A stretch of 64,000 nt of DNA from JBPOIC01 sp052034865 (GCA_052034865.1 JBPOIC010000040.1:32720-96719); one strand, 5' to 3'. Positions 43,665-53,037 are shown, numbered from the stretch's first letter. Program-made: numbers and translations. Notes: generated by a model from the letters alone, not told the origin.

Positions 43665-44904
43665 TCTCCCGATCATCGCCCGCGTCGTCGCTAAAGGACA
43701 GCCTCTGTCGCTGGGACTCGGTGTTCAGGTCTTCCAATTCCAGTATGAGGACAGCGAAAAGGAAGATGATCTTTTCACGGTCACTTTCAGCGATCCGTTC
43801 CACACACTCGTGGATTCTGATCAGTTTCAGGAAGGCACCGAATGGATCGTGCAATGGGGATTCGCTGGAAAGTTGCATCCGCCGCGCAAAGTCATCGTCA
43901 AACGTCCTCGTTTTGCTTACGGCCAGGTGGAAGTTCAAGCCCTCGACAAAGGATCGGCTCTCAAGCTGGAAGAAAAATGGACCACCTACAAAAAAACAAC
44001 GGCCCGACGAATTCTCGAAGAGATCGCTACCGACTACGGTCTGACACTCGATATGGACCCGTTGGAAATGGATATCCCGTTTCTTGCAACCGGAGGCCGG
44101 ACGCCTTTCGATCTTCTCAAATATATCGCCTCGCGTACCGAGGATCATGTTTTCAAGGTGATCGGCGACAAGCTGCAGTTCAAGAAGCGGGATCTGAACG
44201 CGCCGCCTGTGGCACGCTTCGCCTACGCGCCAGGTCGCGACTCGCGCCTTATCTCCTTCGATATTCAGATCAAGGATCAGGACAATGCGAAGAGCTCTCT
44301 GCAGACAACTGCCGTGACCGTGGATCCTTTCACTCATAAGACAAAGAGTTTTTCTGCGGATGAAGGTACTTCACCGACTTCAAATCTGGGAAACGTGCGC
44401 GTGACCCGGAACTATGTCACGTCGTTTACCGACACCATCATCAAGGCTATCGGCGCTTCGGTTCCGCATAAAAACCTCGGCAACAGCACCGGTAAAACGC
44501 TGGCGCTTCCCCCAAAGGAAGACAAAGAACTCAAAGCCATCGCATCGGGACACCGACACGGAGCACTTCTCGATAACGTGGAGGCGAACTTCGAGATTTC
44601 CGCCGCGCCGGATGACCCCTTCCTCAAAAGCGGTAGTCTGATCGAAATACGAGGTATAGGCCGCAAGTTTTCGGGCATGTACCAGATCGTTTCCATCCGT
44701 CACGATCTGACCGACGGTTACAAATACTCCATTGTCGGAAAACGCAATGCTATGGGGGCGACCGGTAGCAATCCGGTCAGCGGCATTCTGAACGGCCCAA
44801 TCAACATCAAAAACGCTTTCGAGAAACTCGTCGACTTTGCGGAAACTACGGTCGTCGGATCCATTTCAGGATTCGTTTACGGACAGAAAGGACGGGTGCT
44901 CTAA
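43654..44904 (+). CDS. baseplate hub protein (gpD/gp27 family)
   Basis: 416 residues. The N-terminal beta region (LFTVTFSDPFHTLVDSDQF) and the middle TARRILEEIATDYGLTLDMD and TPFDLLKYIASRTEDHVFKV are typical of the late-control-D/hub family. The C-terminus contains DPFLKSGSLIEIRGIGRKFSGMYQIV, also conserved. It makes the trimeric ring that connects tail tube to the spike encoded next. Confidence 0.85.
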   Translation: MPGNLPIIARVVAKGQPLSLGLGVQVFQFQYEDSEKEDDLFTVTFSDPFHTLVDSDQFQEGTEWIVQWGFAGKLHPPRKVIVKRPRFAYGQVEVQALDKGSALKLEEKWTTYKKTTARRILEEIATDYGLTLDMDPLEMDIPFLATGGRTPFDLLKYIASRTEDHVFKVIGDKLQFKKRDLNAPPVARFAYAPGRDSRLISFDIQIKDQDNAKSSLQTTAVTVDPFTHKTKSFSADEGTSPTSNLGNVRVTRNYVTSFTDTIIKAIGASVPHKNLGNSTGKTLALPPKEDKELKAIASGHRHGALLDNVEANFEISAAPDDPFLKSGSLIEIRGIGRKFSGMYQIVSIRHDLTDGYKYSIVGKRNAMGATGSNPVSGILNGPINIKNAFEKLVDFAETTVVGSISGFVYGQKGRVL

Positions 44905-44906
44905 AC

Positions 44907-45710
44907 ATGGGCGATACTCCCACAACCGTTCCCGCTCTGATGGATATCGTTCGCAAGTACGGCTTCGAATATTTCGGCGTCTACTACGGAAAATATCGCG
45001 GCATCGTGACTGACAACAAAGATCCGGAAAAACTCGGACGCCTCAAAGTCAGCGTCCCACAGGTAAGCGGCAAGAATATCATGGAGACCTGGGCATGGCC
45101 TTCGGGACTCGTGGGAGGCGATGATTTCGGAGCTTTCTTTATCCCGCCCAAGGGGGCCGGAATCTGGGTGACCTTCGAGAACGGTGATCCTAACCACCCG
45201 ATCTGGGAGGGAGGCCACTGGGCGCGTGGCAAAACACCGGAGGTCGCCAAACGGGCCACACCGGACAACCGTGTTTTCCAGACCAAGAACTGGATCATGG
45301 AAATGGACGACCAGGAGGGCTCCGAAAAATTCAAGATCACCGACCGGAAATCGGGCAATCATTTTCATTTCGATTCCGCCACAGGAAAACTGGATCTGAA
45401 AGTGACCGGTGATGAAAGCACGGAAACGGGTGGCAACCGAAATCGGAACATTTCGGGAAACAGTAGTGAGACGGTTTCCGGCAATAAAAGCATTTCCTGC
45501 GTGAATTTTTCGCTCTTCGCCACGGGTAATTCGACGATGACTTTCGGAAGCAGCACCGTGACATTAAGCCCTTCGGAAATCTCGTTCAACGTGGGTGGGC
45601 ATACCCTGGTCATCAACGGCGGCGGCGTACACATTGATGGCCGGGAATTCATTTCTCACAACCATTCGGGTGTGGACCCTGGCGGTGGCAACACGGGAGG
45701 AGTCAACTGA
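44907..45710 (+). CDS. baseplate spike protein (gpV/gp5-like OB domain)
   Basis: 267 residues. The N-terminal OB-fold has YGKYRGIVTDNKDPEKLGRLKV and GAGIWVTFENGDPNHPIWEG, clear gpV/gp5 signatures. After residue about 150 a beta-helix-like region of short Ser/Thr/Gly repeats follows (NRNISGNSSETVSGNKSIS). There is no lysozyme domain. The C-terminal HTLVINGGGVHIDGREFISHNHSG includes metal-binding-like His near the tip. No PAAR gene follows. Confidence 0.88.
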   Translation: MGDTPTTVPALMDIVRKYGFEYFGVYYGKYRGIVTDNKDPEKLGRLKVSVPQVSGKNIMETWAWPSGLVGGDDFGAFFIPPKGAGIWVTFENGDPNHPIWEGGHWARGKTPEVAKRATPDNRVFQTKNWIMEMDDQEGSEKFKITDRKSGNHFHFDSATGKLDLKVTGDESTETGGNRNRNISGNSSETVSGNKSISCVNFSLFATGNSTMTFGSSTVTLSPSEISFNVGGHTLVINGGGVHIDGREFISHNHSGVDPGGGNTGGVN

Positions 45711-45711
45711 T

Positions 45712-46101
45712 ATGGCGCTTATCGCCGATTACGGCCTGACATTCCCCCAACGAAGAAACGCCAAGGGGTTCATCGAATTCACGGGCGATATCCGGACACT
45801 CGTCCGCGAATCCGTCTACCAGATCCTTGGCACGCGGGTCGGCGAACGGATCATGGTACCGGAATTTGGATCCCGATTACCGGAGCTTCTTTTCGAACCC
45901 ATCGACGAGATCACGGTGGCACTGGCCCGCGTCTATGTCATCGAAGCAATCGAGAAATGGGAACCAAGGGTGGAACTGAACGAGGTTGTCGTGACCGTCA
46001 ATCCTGATTCGGGCTGGGTGGAGATTTTCGCCGACTACGTAATCATCAACCGAGGGATCGTCGACAGCGTGGCGGTCGCGTTCCCCAGATTCGTCGGGTA
46101 A
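45712..46101 (+). CDS. baseplate wedge protein (gp25-like)
   Basis: 129 residues beginning MALIADYG. DIRTLVRESVYQILGTRVGERIMVPEFGSRLPELLFEP is the gp25/gpW signature, complete with the EFG motif. It begins sheath polymerisation at the baseplate. GGGAGGAG precedes the ATG, which lies one base after the spike stop. Confidence 0.93.
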   Translation: MALIADYGLTFPQRRNAKGFIEFTGDIRTLVRESVYQILGTRVGERIMVPEFGSRLPELLFEPIDEITVALARVYVIEAIEKWEPRVELNEVVVTVNPDSGWVEIFADYVIINRGIVDSVAVAFPRFVG

Positions 46102-46104
46102 ACT

Positions 46105-47862
46105 ATGCCAACGTTCGACAATATAGAATTCCGTGCTTTTGATTATGATGGTTTCAAAGACTCCCTCTTTGACATCGCCAGAACCCATTTCCCCGAGTGG
46201 ACCGACGTGCTGGAATCCAACCACGGCGTCATGTTCATCGAATGGCTGTCCTTCATTTCGGCCAATCTCGCCTGGATGCAGAACTACCACGCGAGGCAAC
46301 ATTTCGTGCCTACGGTCAACGAGGCGAAGAATCTCACGAAGCTGGCCAAGCAGTTCGATTATCATATTCCCAACAACGTCGCGGCCCTGGTGGATCTAAC
46401 TTTCAGTACCGAGGATGGTGATCCGCTCACGAATGATCTCATCATACCCAAGGGAACGCAGACCCGCACCACCGGTGAAACCAGTCTTATTTTCGAGACC
46501 ACATCTAATCTGATCATCCCGACGGGTGCGGCATCCGGCATTGTCGCTGGCCGTCACCAGGTGACCCGAACGGAGAGTGAAACGAGTGACGGAAGCTCCG
46601 ACTACCGATCGACATTGCATTACAATCCTTACATCGAAGACACCATGGAGGTAACGGTCGCCGGAGTACCATGGGTGGAGGTCGACAATTACCTCGATTC
46701 CAACGGGAACAGCGAACACTTCCGTCTTGAGGTGGATTCCGAAGGCATACCCACGGTCATCTTCGGGGACAATACCAACGGCAAGATTCCGCCTCCGGGT
46801 GACACGATCGCTTATACCTACAAGGTGGGCGGCGGTGCTCAAGGCAATGTATCTCCCGGTACGATCACGATTCTGGACACGACTTTCACCGATACCGGAG
46901 GCAATCCGATTTCGTTGATCGTCAACAATGTCTCCGCGTCCCAGGGCGGAGTCGATCGCGAGGATATTGAAACTTCCAAAATCCGGATCCCCAAATCGAT
47001 CGGAGCCAAAGAAGTCACGATCGATTATCAGGATTTCGAGGCGGTGATCACCAGCGTCGCCGGCGTAAGCCGGGTCCGGATCCTCACCGTCAACGACAAT
47101 CCCTACATCGAAGAAAATACCGTACTCGCGGTAGTGCTGCCTGAAACCACGGATACCTTGACCCAGGCGCTCGAGAACCAGATCGAAACGGCTCTGTCGA
47201 ACAATCCACCGCCGTTGACTCAACGACTCATTTTGACGGGTCCGCAACTGGTGACGATTCCCATCGAAGTCCGCGACCTGGTTCCCAGCAGCGAATTCTC
47301 GACTGACGTGGGCGTCTCCTCGACCGCGAGCATCACATTACTGGATAACACCTTTGATGTCGGAGACACGATCACCGTCAACGGCCACGATTTCGTGGTC
47401 GGCATCGATTGGCTGGCTGGAGGTGATCTCAATTCGTCGGCCAGTAATCTGGCTACTGCGATCGAAGTGGCTTTGCCGGAAATTTCTGCTCAGGTAAACG
47501 CGGCGACCATTGATCTGACGGTACGAACCCCTGGAGCTCACGGAAACGATTACACGTTGTCGATGGCCGATTTCGTCACGGCCAACTTTTCCCTGTCGGG
47601 CGGTAATTTTGTCGATGGCGAAGATTCTTTCGTTCAAGCCGGCATCCGGACCGCGCTTGAAAAGTATTTCGGGCGCGAGAATACCGATGAGGACGGTCAA
47701 TACACGATTGATTTTGGCACCACGGTTTATCGGAATAGGATCATCTGGCTGATTCAGGACGTTGAAGGCGTGGAAAGTTTCAATCTCGTGTTACCGCCCG
47801 CGGATACCATTCTCGATATCAACCAGTTTCCGAACCACAGTCTGATTTTCACAACGTCTTGA
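46105..47862 (+). CDS. baseplate J-like wedge protein
   Basis: 585 residues. The N-terminal VMFIEWLSFISANLAWMQNYHARQ followed by EAKNLTKLAKQFDYH, and the central IPKSIGAKEVTIDYQDFEAVITSVAGVSR, are typical of the gpJ/gp6 family that forms the wedge ring. An inserted segment at about residues 405-508 carries the same module as in the sheath (VGDTITVNGHDF, LATAIEVALPE, GAHGNDYTLS). The gene end DGQYTIDFGTTVYRNRIIWLIQDVEGV is again family-like. Confidence 0.9.
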   Translation: MPTFDNIEFRAFDYDGFKDSLFDIARTHFPEWTDVLESNHGVMFIEWLSFISANLAWMQNYHARQHFVPTVNEAKNLTKLAKQFDYHIPNNVAALVDLTFSTEDGDPLTNDLIIPKGTQTRTTGETSLIFETTSNLIIPTGAASGIVAGRHQVTRTESETSDGSSDYRSTLHYNPYIEDTMEVTVAGVPWVEVDNYLDSNGNSEHFRLEVDSEGIPTVIFGDNTNGKIPPPGDTIAYTYKVGGGAQGNVSPGTITILDTTFTDTGGNPISLIVNNVSASQGGVDREDIETSKIRIPKSIGAKEVTIDYQDFEAVITSVAGVSRVRILTVNDNPYIEENTVLAVVLPETTDTLTQALENQIETALSNNPPPLTQRLILTGPQLVTIPIEVRDLVPSSEFSTDVGVSSTASITLLDNTFDVGDTITVNGHDFVVGIDWLAGGDLNSSASNLATAIEVALPEISAQVNAATIDLTVRTPGAHGNDYTLSMADFVTANFSLSGGNFVDGEDSFVQAGIRTALEKYFGRENTDEDGQYTIDFGTTVYRNRIIWLIQDVEGVESFNLVLPPADTILDINQFPNHSLIFTTS

Positions 47863-47871
47863 GGCGATGTC

Positions 47872-48987
47872 ATGTCCGATAAGGAAAAAAATCTGCCTCC
47901 GAAAATATATCACCAGAATGATCCGGACGGCATTCTCGACCTTTGGAAAACGCTCGCGAGCCAGATCTCCGATGACTTCCGCTCTTTCATCGCCGCCTAC
48001 GATGAGCTGGTCGATCCCGATACCTCTCCCATGATCTTTGTGGAACTGATGTTGCGGCAACTGGGTAATCCCTTCCGAAGCTATCCCCTGACCGATACGC
48101 AGAAACGTAAACTCGTGAAGCTTCTTATCCCCATGTACAATCAAAAAGGTCTGGGAAAAGAAAAAGGCATCGTGACCGCAGCCCGGTTTCTACTCGGCAT
48201 GGAAGTGGAAATCATCGACCCTCATGCATACCCAGAGGACGGCTGGCATGTGGGCGTGAGCGAGATCGGTCTTTCCACCTATTCGGGCGGCCGTCGCGTT
48301 TATTGTAATCTGCTCAAATGGACTGAAGTTTTTTCGGAAGCCGAGTGGATCAAATCCCTGATCACCGTCACCCCGCAGGTCATTACCGGACCCACTCCGT
48401 GGGGACGTGATGCCGACCAGATGGACATGAGCACACCCGGGGCCTTGATTTATCAGGATGCGACGCCGCTTCTGGCCGCCAATCAACCATTCACCGGTTC
48501 CATCTGGCTCAAGGCCGACATGCCGGGAACGCTTACTTTCACCATCCAGTCGGTCGACAACCCATTGGATCAAACTGAAGGGATACTTGCCGTCACATCG
48601 GAATGGCAGCGCTTTGTCGTTCAGCACCAGTGTTTCCCCAATGCTGCAGGCGATGTCCGTTTTCTCCTGAAATCCGATGCCGGTTTCGCGGGAGACTTGT
48701 ATGCCTGGGGTGCCCAAATGGTCCGGAGCGACGATCCGGACACCCCGTATGCGCCGAGAACGGACGATGCCGACGATTGCGATCGCCCCGGAGCGTGGGC
48801 CTTCCATTTCTTCATTCAGACTCCGCAAATTCTCACCAATGACGAGCGGGATCTTCTCCACGAAATCGCCGATTTCATGAAGCCGGCCCACACCCATTAC
48901 GGGATTCTGGAGCCCGATGACCCGGGTTTTGTGGATCATTGGGAGGTTGGAGTTTCGGAGGTCGGCGTAAATACCTACGTACACTGA
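47872..48987 (+). CDS. tail protein I (gpI-like) with inserted beta domain
   Basis: 371 residues. The N-terminal 120 residues (RQLGNPFRSYPLTDTQKRKLV, YNQKGLGKEKGIVTAARFLLG) match the P2 gpI family, which joins fibres to the baseplate. A motif WHVGVSEIGLSTY occurs at about residue 125 and again as WEVGVSEVGVNTYVH at the C-terminus. Between them a carbohydrate-binding-like beta domain (TGSIWLKADMPGTLTFTIQSVD, WQRFVVQHQCFPN) appears inserted, probably together with the duplication. Confidence 0.75.
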   Translation: MSDKEKNLPPKIYHQNDPDGILDLWKTLASQISDDFRSFIAAYDELVDPDTSPMIFVELMLRQLGNPFRSYPLTDTQKRKLVKLLIPMYNQKGLGKEKGIVTAARFLLGMEVEIIDPHAYPEDGWHVGVSEIGLSTYSGGRRVYCNLLKWTEVFSEAEWIKSLITVTPQVITGPTPWGRDADQMDMSTPGALIYQDATPLLAANQPFTGSIWLKADMPGTLTFTIQSVDNPLDQTEGILAVTSEWQRFVVQHQCFPNAAGDVRFLLKSDAGFAGDLYAWGAQMVRSDDPDTPYAPRTDDADDCDRPGAWAFHFFIQTPQILTNDERDLLHEIADFMKPAHTHYGILEPDDPGFVDHWEVGVSEVGVNTYVH

Positions 48988-49000
48988 CAGGTGCGCACGT

Positions 49001-50740
49001 ATGGATAAACATAACTGGTACTACCGATTTCTCGCCGATACCGACTGGCTGAACAGCCACCACGGCGATATCAACAACGCCCTCTGGAATTTCATGCTCG
49101 AAATTACGGAGAACACGGGCGCTGTTTATGGCCTTGATGTCTCCGAGCGCGGGGCCGGGGCCAATTTCTCAGTCGATGTCGGTTCGGGTGTCGCTTACGA
49201 CACTTACGGCCGACGCATCCTCAACAACGCGACCACCAACGTCCCGTTCGCCCAGGATGTGAACGGAAACAATATCGAGGTCTTGAATCCGGGAAACGAG
49301 CGGATTGTTTCCATCTATGCCTATTACCACATCACGGATTCGAGTCCCGCTATCGACGGTTTCGGCAATACCGTATTTGAAATTACCGCTGAAGATGTCG
49401 AGTTCAAACTTTATCAGGGAGCCGAGGCCTTGGCCGGAGTGGCGGTCCCTGCACCGAATCCCGGCGACGGTGGCGTCCTGCTCGCGCATGCGACTATCAG
49501 TTTCGGCGACATCACCGTCAACAATCCCCAAATCGATACTTCCGTAAAAGAGGAACTGACGATCTTGGGCTTCAGCGGTTTTGTCCATGACACCGGCAAT
49601 GAGACCATCGACGGCGATTGGAGTTTCAACAACGGATCCACGATCACTTTTTATTCCGACAACGGAGTTACTCAAACAATTCACATCGACGGATCGAACG
49701 GGAATATCACGACCATCGGCACAGTGGACGGTGTCGACATCAGCAATCACGATCACAGTGGTCCCGGTCAAGGTGGAACAGTCGATCATGGGGATCTCAC
49801 GAGCATCGGGGTCTATACCCACGCCACCATTGATGCGCACATCAATGACGCCTCGATTCACTTTACCGTCCCTTCGATTGATCACGGTTCGATTTCCGGT
49901 CTGGGCGATGACGATCATCCGCAATACACCCATAAAGATCAGAATGAGACCATCTCCCAGGTCTGGTTGCACAACGCCAACATCGATATGGCGGGCGGTG
50001 CCCTCGTCGACGGGGTCGATGTCGGATCTCATAATCATACCGGAGGCGCGAACGGGCCGGTATTGGATCACGGCACCTTCGCCGGTTTGGGCGACGACGA
50101 CCACCCTCAATATGCTGCTATCGCTCAAAACGAGACGATCAACGGCTCGTGGACTTTCAATAATCCGGTAAGCGGTCAGAATCCTGTGGCAGCCTCGCAT
50201 CTGGCAACCAAAGCTTACGTGGACGCCAATGCGGGTGTTTCAGATCACGGGGCGCTCTCGGGTCTCGGTGATGATGACCACACGCAATACCTCCATCTCA
50301 ACAAAGGTGGACAAACACTCCAACAAAGCTTGGCCGTCGCCGGAGGAGCGACCATCGACGGGATCAATATCAGCATCCACACCCACTCATTCTCTCTGGG
50401 CAGATCATTCGGCGTGTATGGCAAGCAAACGCAGAACATTGAGACGGACGACATTCTCACCATCGGAGGTTTCACCGCATCGGACATGCCCGTATGGGGA
50501 ATCTGCCAGATCGATATGACCCAAGGCGGAGGCGGATTTGATAGCGACAACAAGGCGTGGATAGGAGGCCCCGGACAACAGGTCTTCAACGGAAACGTGT
50601 GCCCGACGTCGCCTTCCTACAATGGAGGAACCAGCAATTGGGAATTCCGAGTACGGCAACGGGCCGGTAACGAAAGTATCGTGTGCGCCTATAACCGCAG
50701 CGTCATTGAGTGCACCGACAATACCGGAGGACCAAGCTAA
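49001..50740 (+). CDS. tail fibre protein
   Basis: 579 residues. Three copies of the fibre motif GLGDDDHPQY or GLGDDDHTQY (about residues 300, 362 and 425) each follow a DHG turn. The C-terminal quarter, beginning SFGVYGKQTQN, is unique and likely the receptor-binding tip. The N-terminal part (NSHHGDINNALWNF) attaches to the gpI-like protein. No chaperone gene is recognised downstream, unless the next gene serves. Confidence 0.8.
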   Translation: MDKHNWYYRFLADTDWLNSHHGDINNALWNFMLEITENTGAVYGLDVSERGAGANFSVDVGSGVAYDTYGRRILNNATTNVPFAQDVNGNNIEVLNPGNERIVSIYAYYHITDSSPAIDGFGNTVFEITAEDVEFKLYQGAEALAGVAVPAPNPGDGGVLLAHATISFGDITVNNPQIDTSVKEELTILGFSGFVHDTGNETIDGDWSFNNGSTITFYSDNGVTQTIHIDGSNGNITTIGTVDGVDISNHDHSGPGQGGTVDHGDLTSIGVYTHATIDAHINDASIHFTVPSIDHGSISGLGDDDHPQYTHKDQNETISQVWLHNANIDMAGGALVDGVDVGSHNHTGGANGPVLDHGTFAGLGDDDHPQYAAIAQNETINGSWTFNNPVSGQNPVAASHLATKAYVDANAGVSDHGALSGLGDDDHTQYLHLNKGGQTLQQSLAVAGGATIDGINISIHTHSFSLGRSFGVYGKQTQNIETDDILTIGGFTASDMPVWGICQIDMTQGGGGFDSDNKAWIGGPGQQVFNGNVCPTSPSYNGGTSNWEFRVRQRAGNESIVCAYNRSVIECTDNTGGPS

Positions 50741-51399
50741 TGGCAAAATGCACCTATTTTTTTGACAAGATCACGAATCAAATTATCGGTTCCCACTCAC
50801 ACGCCGAAAGGGATCAAGACGGATCAATCATACCCGCTGATTCCGACATCGCAAACGTATGGGAGAATATCCGTCAGGGCACCATGTGGCCACATCTGCT
50901 GGAAAAAGTGACGGATCAGGATCCGGCAAACATGGACTATCTGGTCACGGAGGATATGCCCCACGGCTACAACGAATACAAACCCTCGAAACTTGAATCC
51001 GAAAATCGACTCGAGCGGCGACCTTACTTCGAACTCACCATCGCGGATAACCATTCGGCCGTCATGAAATCCGAAGAGCGGAATACACATCGCTTCTACG
51101 AAATAGACACGACCGGCGGAGTCACGCTCGACATGGAGGTGCGCGTGAAAACCACGCAAGATACTGTCGAAAAGCATGATGTAGATCGTGCGGTAAAAGG
51201 TATCAGCGGCGAATTTCTTGTTGAATGTTCGGCGGGTCGCCTTGTTCCGAGAGACGGTAAGATCACGATGACGAAAAGTTTCGCCACTTTTCAATGGCAT
51301 CTGCCGGACACGACAGCAAAAGAACTGGCGCGATGTTTTGTCAAAGATCCGAAAGGTGAAATCCTCATCTCAAAAAGTTTACGGGTGAATTGTTGCTGA
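50740..51399 (+). CDS. hypothetical protein downstream of the fibre
   Basis: 219 residues, overlapping the fibre stop (TAATG). The N-terminal part (CTYFFDKITNQIIGSHSHAE) recalls short beta-pattern proteins after fibres. The rest (LTIADNHSAVMKSEERNTHRFYEIDTTGG, DGKITMTKSFATFQWHLPDT) is beta-rich. It may be a fibre assembly protein or virion component. No motif gives a function. Confidence 0.5.
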   Translation: MAKCTYFFDKITNQIIGSHSHAERDQDGSIIPADSDIANVWENIRQGTMWPHLLEKVTDQDPANMDYLVTEDMPHGYNEYKPSKLESENRLERRPYFELTIADNHSAVMKSEERNTHRFYEIDTTGGVTLDMEVRVKTTQDTVEKHDVDRAVKGISGEFLVECSAGRLVPRDGKITMTKSFATFQWHLPDTTAKELARCFVKDPKGEILISKSLRVNCC

Positions 51400-51400
51400 C

Positions 51401-51592
51401 ATGAAAAACGGAGATTGGAAATTCTGGTTCGCCATCATCGGCGCGTTGCTCACCGCTTCGGGAATGTTTTGGGAACTCAAGGTGCAGCTAACCCGTACGC
51501 AGGTTGAGGTCGAGAACATCAAGCAGGATGTCGCCTTCATCAAACAAAGGATCGAAAGCCACTATGCAAGTGACGTCGCATTTCAGCCTTGA
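51401..51592 (+). CDS. small membrane/coiled-coil lysis protein (XhlA-like)
   Basis: 63 residues with one membrane span (WFAIIGALLTASGMFW) and a coiled coil (QVEVENIKQDVAFIKQRIES). The pattern resembles XhlA or spanin/anti-holin-like proteins. It overlaps the endolysin gene by 29 bases, consistent with a lysis cassette. The order differs from XhlA (coiled coil first), so the label is tentative. Confidence 0.55.
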   Translation: MKNGDWKFWFAIIGALLTASGMFWELKVQLTRTQVEVENIKQDVAFIKQRIESHYASDVAFQP

Positions 51593-51965
51593 AGAATTTC
51601 GTTGCGGGGATGGCACGCCGTATCCCTCCGCTTGGGTCACGTCGCGGCTCAGACCCTTGTGTGAGCAACTGGAACTGATCCGTATCCTGTGTGGCAACCG
51701 GAGCGTCACGATCACGTCGGGTTACCGAACGCCCGAGTACAACCGCAAAGTCGGAGGCGTGAAAAACTCTCAACACATTGAAGGCCGCGCGGCGGATATC
51801 AAGATTGAAGGAATGCCCGCTCGCACTGTTGCACAGAAAATTCTCGAAGCCGTTTCCGCGAAGAATCTTGGAGTGAAGGGAATTGGATCCTACGCATCAT
51901 TCACGCATGTAGACATCCGCCCTTCAGAAAGATTGGCTTACTGGTTTGTGAAATCAAAAACCTGA
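51564..51965 (+). CDS. endolysin, M15-type peptidase
   Basis: 133 residues. ITSGYRTPEYNRKVGG, then NSQHIEGRAADI (SxHxxGxAxD zinc motif), and FTHVDIR (the second His) form the M15_3 carboxypeptidase/endopeptidase catalytic site. It would cut peptide cross-links in peptidoglycan. No signal peptide is seen, so it needs a holin. AAAGGA lies 13 bases upstream of this ATG. Confidence 0.9.
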   Translation: MQVTSHFSLEEFRCGDGTPYPSAWVTSRLRPLCEQLELIRILCGNRSVTITSGYRTPEYNRKVGGVKNSQHIEGRAADIKIEGMPARTVAQKILEAVSAKNLGVKGIGSYASFTHVDIRPSERLAYWFVKSKT

Positions 51966-51978
51966 AGGAGGATCCTGT

Positions 51979-52173
51979 ATGGAACAAGACATTCTCGAAA
52001 GATGCGTGACTTACTTCACGCATGGTGGACCGATCGAATGGATCGGCGGCGGCATCACCATCGGCACATTGCTTCTCACCACGTTCACCAAAATAAGCGT
52101 GCCGGGAATCATTAAGGCGATTGCCAGACACATCATGGAGCTGCGCTCGGGTAACAAAATGCGTCTCAAGTAG
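51979..52173 (+). CDS. small one-span membrane protein, putative holin
   Basis: 64 residues, GGAGG upstream. One hydrophobic segment (WIGGGITIGTLLLTTF) is followed by a positively charged C-terminus (ARHIMELRSGNKMRLK). Its place just after endolysin makes a holin or pinholin plausible, but no family signature is seen. Confidence 0.5.
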   Translation: MEQDILERCVTYFTHGGPIEWIGGGITIGTLLLTTFTKISVPGIIKAIARHIMELRSGNKMRLK

Positions 52174-52185
52174 GTCCTTTTTTGC

Positions 52186-52215
52186 TCATGGGTGACGCAA
52201 ACACGTCATAGGTGA
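52186..52215 (+). promoter_or_regulatory. direct repeat in promoter-like gap before the regulatory cluster
   Basis: TCATGGGTGA (52186-52195) and TCATAGGTGA (52206-52215) are near-identical copies spaced 20 bases start to start, two helical turns. They lie in a 109-base AT-rich gap, the only notable gap in the right half of the element. Such phasing suits an activator or repressor binding site. The palindrome AAATGATTCATTT lies further downstream. Confidence 0.4.
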
Positions 52216-52282
52216 TAAACATCTGAATTTATTAAGTTTTTAGTCTTTTCAAATGATTCATTTCAGGTAAGATGTTTTTCGG

Positions 52283-52804
52283 ATGAATCATGAAATCGAC
52301 TGTTTCGGCTACCTCTTTGACGAAAACCTCGCTCCCTGTCGCGAACACTGCCAGGCGCGCCGCGAATGCCGCGAAACCCTCGCTAAAAACCTGCGCCAGT
52401 CCGGAGCTGAAATATTCGAGAGCCGCAAACGTCGGCTCCTTTCCCAAAGTGCTCGTCTCGCCAAGACGATCACAAATCCCCAAAGCCTGACCCCAGAAAT
52501 TTCCGAAACTGTCAGCCGTGTCGTGGAAATTCTCGGCACACTTCAACTCAAAGCCGTTTTCAAGCGCTACTACATCGCATTCAAAGATGCCGAAGGGCGG
52601 AGCCAATTGCATGTTTCGCGCTTCCATTCGGAGACCCTGCACAAATTGGTACGTTTCGTGAGGCCCGTCACGCCTTCGCTATTTCCCGAATCCTTCCGTC
52701 ACGTCGTCAGCCACGAAACCATTTGCGGACAACGTTATTTTACAGGTGAATCTTTGAGCGATCTGAGTGGGGTCGTAAAGGTCTACCTTGAGGGAGGTAC
52801 GTGA
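52283..52804 (+). CDS. hypothetical phage protein with Cys cluster
   Basis: 173 residues. The N-terminal 35 residues have four Cys in a zinc-like pattern (CFGYLFDENLAPCREHCQARREC). A basic helical stretch and a C-terminal alpha/beta domain follow. Proteins with 'CFG..FD....CR.C.....C' start small phage genes of unknown function, often near regulators. It shares its last bases with the next start. Confidence 0.5.
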   Translation: MNHEIDCFGYLFDENLAPCREHCQARRECRETLAKNLRQSGAEIFESRKRRLLSQSARLAKTITNPQSLTPEISETVSRVVEILGTLQLKAVFKRYYIAFKDAEGRSQLHVSRFHSETLHKLVRFVRPVTPSLFPESFRHVVSHETICGQRYFTGESLSDLSGVVKVYLEGGT

Positions 52805-53037
52805 TGGAATCGATCCGAGTCTGGTTCGTTGGCATCCTGTCATTTTTGGCAGGCTGGGGCTTGTCTCTTTTTTTGCTGAAAGAAGTCTTTCGGCGGAAGG
52901 AACTGAAAATCAAAACACTGGAGGAGAAACTTTATGGACGCAAAGGAACTGAAAATGCTGCTCGACCACACCGGAAGCCGCATCGTGGGAAAATTCATAC
53001 GGGATCAACAAAGCCTCATCGACACTTTCAGGGCTGA
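52804..53037 (+). CDS. small membrane protein
   Basis: 77 residues. It has one N-terminal span (VWFVGILSFLAGWGLSLFLL) and then a basic tail (ENAARPHRKPHRGK). The reading frame begins at GTG 52801 or ATG 52804. The last third overlaps the next gene in a different frame, so the C-terminus may not be under selection. Function unknown. Confidence 0.45.
   Translation: MESIRVWFVGILSFLAGWGLSLFLLKEVFRRKELKIKTLEEKLYGRKGTENAARPHRKPHRGKIHTGSTKPHRHFQG

Noticed and set aside
49169..50200. Long open frames on the - strand inside the fibre gene (also in baseplate J, gpI-like and tape measure genes)
   Set aside because: They mirror the codon structure of strongly coding + strand genes, have no ribosome binding site and show no recognisable protein pattern.
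49900..50300. Regular DHG...GLGDDDHPQY repeats, possible CRISPR-like repeat
   Set aside because: They are in-frame protein repeats of the tail fibre with varying DNA spacing. No repeat-spacer structure exists.
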